Position numbers and translations under genes: made by a program. DNA of 64,000 nt, taken from Erpobdella octoculata (lineage: Eukaryota; Annelida; Clitellata; Hirudinida; Erpobdellidae). Each line of letters opens with the position of its first letter. Position 1 is the first letter of the stretch. This document shows, piece by piece, positions 58,301-64,000 of the stretch. Below the pieces are notes generated by a model. It saw only the letters and a program-made list of their open reading frames with translations, searched no databases and had not been told where the DNA came from. The stretch is taken from the NCBI GenBank assembly GCA_963978895.1, contig OZ022238.1:24774515-24838514 (forward strand). Reading direction: 5' to 3'.

Positions 58301-61300
58301 GTGTAGCCGTAAGGAGCTCCCTCAAGGTCAAAGTCATGAAGCTCTTTGAGGTCAGCTCGTACTGTCTGATTGGTCGACACAAATAGCATTCATGATAATA
58401 ATAATAAACTTAAAATTTTCTGAATAACATAAAAAACAGCATTATAATTATCGGAGTTGACGTTTGCTTACAAATTTAAGCTGCCTTATAAAATGCCAAA
58501 ATATCGGCTTATTTTATTATAATAAGACAAAAAATAAAGAGAATTATTAATAGAACAAATGTTATTTGTTATGTTCAATAAATAATATCTGACTCTTCAC
58601 AAAACAGATACAACTACAATTTCCAGCTAAAAATCTACATCGCAAAAAACGAAAAAAAGCAGCAATATTACCTGGTCAGCATCGACAAATATGATCTTGT
58701 TTACGTTCAATGGAAAAAGGACATCAAGGAATAGAATTTTGTAACTGAAAAATTAAATTATTCAATTTTTTTAAATATAAAGCCATTTAAAACAATATTT
58801 ATTAAAAAACTTTCGAGAGCGGAAGTTGCCGCAGGAATGGAAAATTGCGATAGTTATTCCTATTCACAAAAAAGAACAGACGTTAGTTTCTGAGAATTAC
58901 AGACCAATCTCTATCACTTCTACGAGCTGCCGAGCAATGGAGCGAATCATCAATCGATCTCTTATGCAGTTTCTTTTGAAAAATAATCTAATTAATAGAA
59001 GTAAACACGGATTTACTCCTGGCTGCTCGACAATTACTAACATCCTTGAATGTTCTGACCGGTGGAGTGAGGTGATACAAGCAAGACAGTTGCTAGATGT
59101 CATATACTTGGATTTCAAAAAGCATTTGATTAAATATCTCATCTCAAACTCCTGCAGAAAGTAAAGGCCTATAGAGTTAAAGGGGACCTACTAAGCTGGC
59201 TTACTGAGCTGGCTTACTGACTTTTTGGACTCTAGATTTCAACGAGCTGAGGTGGGAAATTTCCAATCCGAAGATATTTCGGTGATCAGTGAGGTTCCAC
59301 AAGGGAGTGTGCTGGGCCCTACTTTATTTCTTTTATTCATCAATGACATGCCAAAAATATTTACAAGTCCAGATGTAACTTGCAAATTATTTGCTGATGA
59401 TGTTAAAATATATTGTATGCCCTATCCATCTTTTGGGTCCTCAATTGTGAGCCTTCAGAATGCTGGATGGAGTGAAAGATAGCAACTGAAACTGGCAGCT
59501 CAAAAATGTCTGGTATTCACAGTCAATGACAGAAGAACAGCACCATCCTCCAACATGTACACTATTAACGACCATACATTGGATTCTGTTCGAACAATTC
59601 GTGATCTTAGTATTGAGGTAGATTCACGTCTGAGATACGAAGATCATGTTAATATTATTACCCATAAAGCTGCTGCAATATCTCGTCTCCTAAGAATGTC
59701 ACTCGTTTCCACTGATTGGAGAATACTCAAACTGGCATTTTGTACTTTTGTCAAACCTATACTGGAATATGGATCTCAGGTTTGGAATCCTCATTGTAGA
59801 TACCTAGTTGATAGAGTTGAAAGGATTCAGAAAACATTCACCAGGTTTATCCCTTCGGTCTCTGGCCTCTCCTATAAAGATCGTCTTCAATTTCTTGATC
59901 TTCAATCTTTGGAAAAACGCCGTTTAATTGCTGATCTAGTTTTCTGTTATAAATTAATAAACTATTTAGTTAATACTTTGATGTCATTGCCATTTGCTCC
60001 TACCAATATAATATTTCTTCACTAACAGAATAGTTGCGGTTTAGAACTCTCTCCCCGCCGATGTTGTAAATTGTTCCAGCGTTTCTTTATTTAAATTATC
60101 ATTAAAATCAGTTAACTTGGACACTTTCTTATACTACAGCTAGAGTTATTTTTTAATTTTCTGCTATTCTGTAATATCTGGATGGTTTTTTTTTGTTGTT
60201 GTCACTTCTTGATGGTTTCTGTTTCCTTGTAGAGTAAGGATGTCTGTGATTTTTTTAATTGTTTTTTTTCTCATGCTAGTGTTAGTGGCTTATTAGCCCT
60301 TCTGGCATTTTTCAATAAATAAATGAAAAAAAAATTAATATTTTTTTAATACTTGTATTATAAAAACAATAATTTATTAAGCTAAAATTTTACTTATATT
60401 AACTGACTATTTCGAAAATTTATTTGCAGTAGATCTGAACAACACTTCAAAACAACAATAAGAATCATAATAATAATAAATATATACTTTAAAAATAATA
60501 AAACAAACAACAACCGACCCCCAAATAATTCTCTGTTTCTCCGTTTGCTGATGAAGCCACCTGGGCCACTTGTACTGCACGAGCTCACATTCAAAATTGT
60601 ACTTTTTTGCCATGTGAGGAATAAAATTCTAAAATAATGAAAGTATAATTGAATTAATTGAATGAACCACACCATTTAATAATTAATACTAATTGAATTA
60701 ACCAAGCCATTTCATATAATAAATAATAATTGAATTAATTATGCCATAACATACAAGCGGGTTTTCAGATTATAAAACGAAACTGTAAGTTCATTTCAGT
60801 CAAAATTTCAACAAAACTTATATAACAAGCTGGTTTTCAAGTAAAAAGGTTACTAATACTTAAAATTTATGTGATTTAATTGATTTATTTAAATGTGATA
60901 TATTTAAAGAATATTGATATTTACCTTGAAACTAGGAGAAAGATAATTCTTAAGAAACCAGAATTTCACTTTTGATTTTGTGTTCTTCACAACACTCAAC
61001 ATCATGATTCTTTACAAAAACATAATCAAAACAAACAGGAAATCACTTTCAAATTTCATTCAAATTACTTACTACTTAAATTATAAAATAAAAGATTTCT
61101 TATTTTCAGGAAATATCTCTGTGATGTTAATTTGTAAGTTTGTGAAAAAATACAACCAAATTCCAAGCTTTTACAACGGAGAAAAACAATAGAACTAATA
61201 ATAAAAAGAGATTTTTAAAATAATTGAAATGCTAAATCATGAAAGTATAATACAAGATGAAACAAACCTAAGAAATCTTTCATATAAATGACCAGATGCA

Positions 61301-64000
61301 AGTGAGAAAATATTTATTGTCGAATCATCATCTGAATCTTTCGTTCTACCTCCAACCAGACTGCTTTTTTCAAATAAATAATAAATTACATTTTTGTCAA
61401 ATAAATTACATTTTTGTCAAATAAATTACATTTTTGTCAAATAAATTACATTTTTGTCAAAAGAATAATAAATTACATTCTTGTCAAATGAATAATAAAT
61501 TACATTTTTGTCAAATGAATAATAAATTTCATTTTTGTCAAATGAATAATAAATTACATTTTTGTCAAATAAATTACATTTTTGTCAAAAGAATAATAAA
61601 TTACATTTTTATCAAATGAATAATAAATTACATTTTTGTCAAATAAATAATAAATTCAATTTTTCTCAAATAAATAATAAATTAAATTTTAACTATCTTA
61701 AAAATTATTCCATTAATAAAGTGAATATTTTGTTTAGATTTAGTTAAATGAAGATGAACAACCATAACATATAAATATATAATTACTCGCTAAACAATAA
61801 AATAAGTACTTGCTTGATTATAAAAACAAATAATGCTAGAATTATTATAAAAATAAAAAATACTTAAAATAGTGAAATATTAAAATATAAATTCAAAAAA
61901 TAATTGAAATTTTTTTTTTAATTTTAACAAAAAACCTGGAAAGAGAATCCCACAATCCATACGAAGAATCAGAATCAGAGAGAAGATCTTCTGTTTCCTT
62001 TCCTTCTTTCTTCGACACCTGGTGACATTATTATGAAACCAATTAATTATTTATTAAATCAATGTATGATAGCGAAGTAAAATACATTTCAAATTTTATT
62101 GCATATCTTTTTATTAACTGAGATCGATAAATTGCTTAAAAATAAAACAAGTTCTCTGCTCATATCATATTTTTTTAAGGTTTAGAATTAAATTGCTTTC
62201 TCATGCTAAGATAAGCAGATTATTTAATTGATTAAGCAAAGAGATCAATGCAAGTAAGCAGGTAGGTATGCAGGTATGTATGTTTGTCACAATGCAAGTA
62301 AGCAAGCAAGCAGGTATTTATGTTTGTTACCTTAGGGAAGATGGAAACACCTTTAAAGCTGTCCATGATGACCATCACCTCAGATTTTATGTCAGTCAGT
62401 CCTTGCCTGTATTATTTAAAACAATGCCTTTATTTCATCAATCAAGAGATTTCAATGTTTATTCAGCCAACTCAAAATGAGGAATTGCCACAGACAACTA
62501 ACTCATCCATCACTCAATAAATAATCTTTCAATATATTATAACAATTTAAAAACAAAACAACGAGTTGAACAAGTGAAGGAAAAACGAGTTTTTCAACAC
62601 AAACTTTTATTTCAAATACACTCGATTTAGAAATACGAAAGATATTCAAATTAAGTTTTTCGGTTTTTTTTTAAATAAGAATTGAAGTTAAACGAAATTA
62701 ATCTAGAAGCATGAATGGTTGTATAATGGGGTGAAATTTAAAATATCGCCCTGTATCTTTTAAGGGAACATTTGTTCAGACTCAACAAAGCCCCGGTAGC
62801 TGGCTTACCATTCCGACCTATGTTGAATTCCTAGCCGGGCCCTAAAACCAGTGGGGGCACAGGGCGAAATTCCCGCCAGCCCCCCTTCTCGACGGCCCTG
62901 AGGACAGGATGATGAAACAAAAATTACAGGACAGAACAGGACAAAGAATAAGCACAAGAATAAAAAAAATATATATGTAATAAATAAACGCATGAGGTTT
63001 GTTACGCTAGCTTCAGATGAATCACGTGCTTGCTTTTCTGCACGATAATCACGCTTTTTGCAATGTTTACATAAGGTCATTTTCTTGTTGGTGTGTCTGG
63101 CAGTGTCTGCCGTCTACGAAACGACTTTACTTTATACGCTTGCTCTCTCTTTATCCCCCCCTCTCTCTCTCTCTCTCTCTCGTGCATCGCATACATGATG
63201 CTAACCAGTGTTGGAGCTGAAGAAATATGATTTCAAATCACGATTTTTATCTGTTTAGTTAATTAAAATATTTTGAAATTAATTGAATAATGTATTATCA
63301 TCCAATATAAAGCTATGCTGAAAGTTTCAGCTTCCTAGCTAGCCAAAAAGCTGGTTAAATTTTATTTGCAAGATTTGCGTACAGAGAAAGCCACAAAAAA
63401 ACAGAGATTGTAACCTAATAAAAAGTTTGTAAAAAGGATTTCAGTAAAAAAAGTGAACTAGAAAATAATTTACTTTAAATTTTTTTTTATAAACTCTTCA
63501 TTACAGCTCATATAAAAAAATTATCAACTAAAATGAATAACACCCAACCAACCCGACAATATTGTACAACTCCTTCGACTTTCCTTCCCTCAGCCTCAAG
63601 TACCACAAACCTGGTGCTGCTTTTAACTGGAAGTAACCCTTGATGAATAAAACAATTAGAATTTATTAATGAGACCACTGAGAGTAATTGTGCATAATTT
63701 ACTATATTTATGCTGCCGGGATGAAACTTGCATTAAAAACGTGAAAAATTATAAAGATTTTAATACCAAGTTCGCCATGACAATCGTATCAACGCTGGCA
63801 GGAGTTGAATTTGTTCCGAGTGTAAATTGAAGACCTCGCGGGGGATTACCTGATAAGAGGTCGTAACATCTACCTGGTGATGGAAGAAATTAATCAATCA
63901 GTATTTGTGAACACTTTTAACGAAAGTCATAAATATGATTTAACTTATATAACAAAAATAACTTATATAAAAATATTATTTCAATTAATAAATTATATAT
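55321..64000 (-). CDS. UGGT: UDP-glucose:glycoprotein glucosyltransferase (UGGT), C-terminal part incl. GT24 domain
   Basis: UGGT reglucosylates N-glycans on misfolded glycoproteins in the ER lumen for rebinding by calnexin/calreticulin (family knowledge). Exons in order: 63849-63767, 63638-63553, 62406-62331, 62018-61936, 61360-61268, 61009-60925, 60628-60519, 58744-58672, 58365-58262, 58059-58003, 57897-57783, 57410-57294, 56031-55866, 55346-55321. Every junction keeps phase; about 423 aa are visible and the 5' exons lie beyond 64000. Diagnostic blocks: [100 protein letters not shown] (DxD metal/UDP site), [55 protein letters not shown]. The C-terminus is [12 protein letters not shown], a KDEL-type ER-retention signal. 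A LINE sits antisense in the intron 60518-58745. Confidence 0.97.
55360..55730 (+). repeat. Dispersed ~300-bp repeat, copy 2 (empty hAT site; local inverted duplication)
   Basis: It aligns with the reverse of 16509-16560 plus 13466-13200 across the hAT insertion point. Relative to copy 1 it has about 65 extra bases near 55480-55545, which create the hairpin at 55508-55583. It lies in the last UGGT intron. Confidence 0.8.
55508..55583. repeat. Perfect 34-bp inverted repeat with 8-nt loop
   Basis: The left arm 55508-55541 ends AAAGAAGCATAT. The right arm 55550-55583 is its exact complement. The loop is TAATAATG. Only the right arm is present in the other copy of this repeat. Confidence 0.95.
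56367..57261. mobile_element. hAT-like MITE in UGGT intron
   Basis: Ends AGAGGTGTGTGTGGGGAC (56367) and the reverse AGAGGTGTGCAAAGTGATGG (57261). CCCCATCCC-type repeats lie just inside both ends. No matching target duplication and no transposase are seen. The first 31 bases after AGAG recur in reverse at 55479-55509. Confidence 0.6.
58808..60330 (+). mobile_element. Jockey/CR1-type LINE, 5'-truncated, antisense in UGGT intron
   Basis: Starts within RT ([20 protein letters not shown]) and reads [66 protein letters not shown] and [11 protein letters not shown]. The C-terminal part has [38 protein letters not shown] and [20 protein letters not shown]. It ends CAATAAATAAATG at 60310-60325. Three or more frameshifts or stops. 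The UGGT exons on either side (60628-60519 and 58744-58672) still join in frame. Confidence 0.92.
61378..61690. repeat. Tandem AAATTACATTTTTGTC-type minisatellite
   Basis: About 14 units of 17 or 24 bp (with or without an extra GAATAAT) in a UGGT intron. Repeated KLHFCQ/NNK frames are artefacts. Confidence 0.93.
62578..63440 (+). repeat. Dispersed ~260-bp repeat, copy B, split by a ~600-bp insertion
   Basis: 62578-62665 and 63275-63440 together match 39590-39840. The intervening segment contains a GC-richer patch (GAATTCCTAGCCGGGCCC near 62830), a short segment resembling a MITE interior, and (CT)n at 63156-63181. All within a UGGT intron. Confidence 0.75.
63156..63181. repeat. Short (CT)n microsatellite
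   Basis: CCCTCTCTCTCTCTCTCTCT in a UGGT intron. Confidence 0.9.

Noticed and set aside
61434..61747. KLHFCQ-repeat proteins
   Set aside because: Translation of an AAATTACATTTTTGTC tandem array in a UGGT intron.

Overview
This is a piece of an AT-rich animal nuclear genome. The genes have short coding exons with GT-AG introns of up to about 10.7 kb, and most of the rest is transposon-derived. Three conserved animal proteins can be assembled exon by exon with consistent splice phases. The proteins and repeats (tRNA-derived SINEs, CR1/L2-like LINEs, hAT elements, Helitrons) suggest an invertebrate metazoan; I cannot name the phylum. I see no operons, CRISPR arrays or viral genes.

Genes. (1) ZRANB1/TRABID-like K29/K33-type deubiquitinase, minus strand, 23188 to 12541, 7 exons, about 663 aa. 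It has three NZF zinc fingers, an ankyrin-like region and an OTU domain with Cys and His catalytic motifs. (2) PEF1 (peflin)-like penta-EF-hand protein, plus strand, 32896 to 53143, 5 exons, 250 aa. (3) UGGT (UDP-glucose:glycoprotein glucosyltransferase), minus strand, from beyond the right edge to 55321, 14 exons in the window. It carries the GT24 catalytic domain and a C-terminal HSEL ER-retention-type signal. ZRANB1 and PEF1 are divergent; PEF1 and UGGT are convergent. The three act in different processes: ubiquitin signalling, calcium-dependent adaptor function in secretion, and ER glycoprotein quality control.

Layout. 1-12.5 kb is repeats only: LINE RT fragments, a 500-bp hexanucleotide satellite, a Tc1/mariner-type MITE inside a LINE, a 2.7-kb element with an unrecognised Cys/His-rich protein, an L2-like LINE and a SINE. 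12.5-23.2 kb is ZRANB1; its 4.6-kb intron 5 holds a structurally complete hAT. 24.4-27.0 kb is a large foldback interrupted by another TIR element. 27.9-32.6 kb is a LINE split by a 2.1-kb hAT derivative containing a GC-rich degenerate repeat. Intron 1 of PEF1 holds a long hAT split by a LINE with an open frame, then Helitrons and a SINE. Intron 4 of PEF1 holds a hAT split by a Helitron, then a nearly full-length LINE. The UGGT introns hold a LINE, a hAT-like MITE, hairpins and tandem repeats.

The most informative signals are the nested insertions. In several cases removing the inserted element restores the host reading frame or leaves a matching target-site duplication, so element boundaries and relative ages can be read from the sequence. 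One hAT insertion has a pre-insertion (empty) counterpart 42 kb away in a second copy of the host repeat. The best candidate for something undescribed is the 5398-8107 element.
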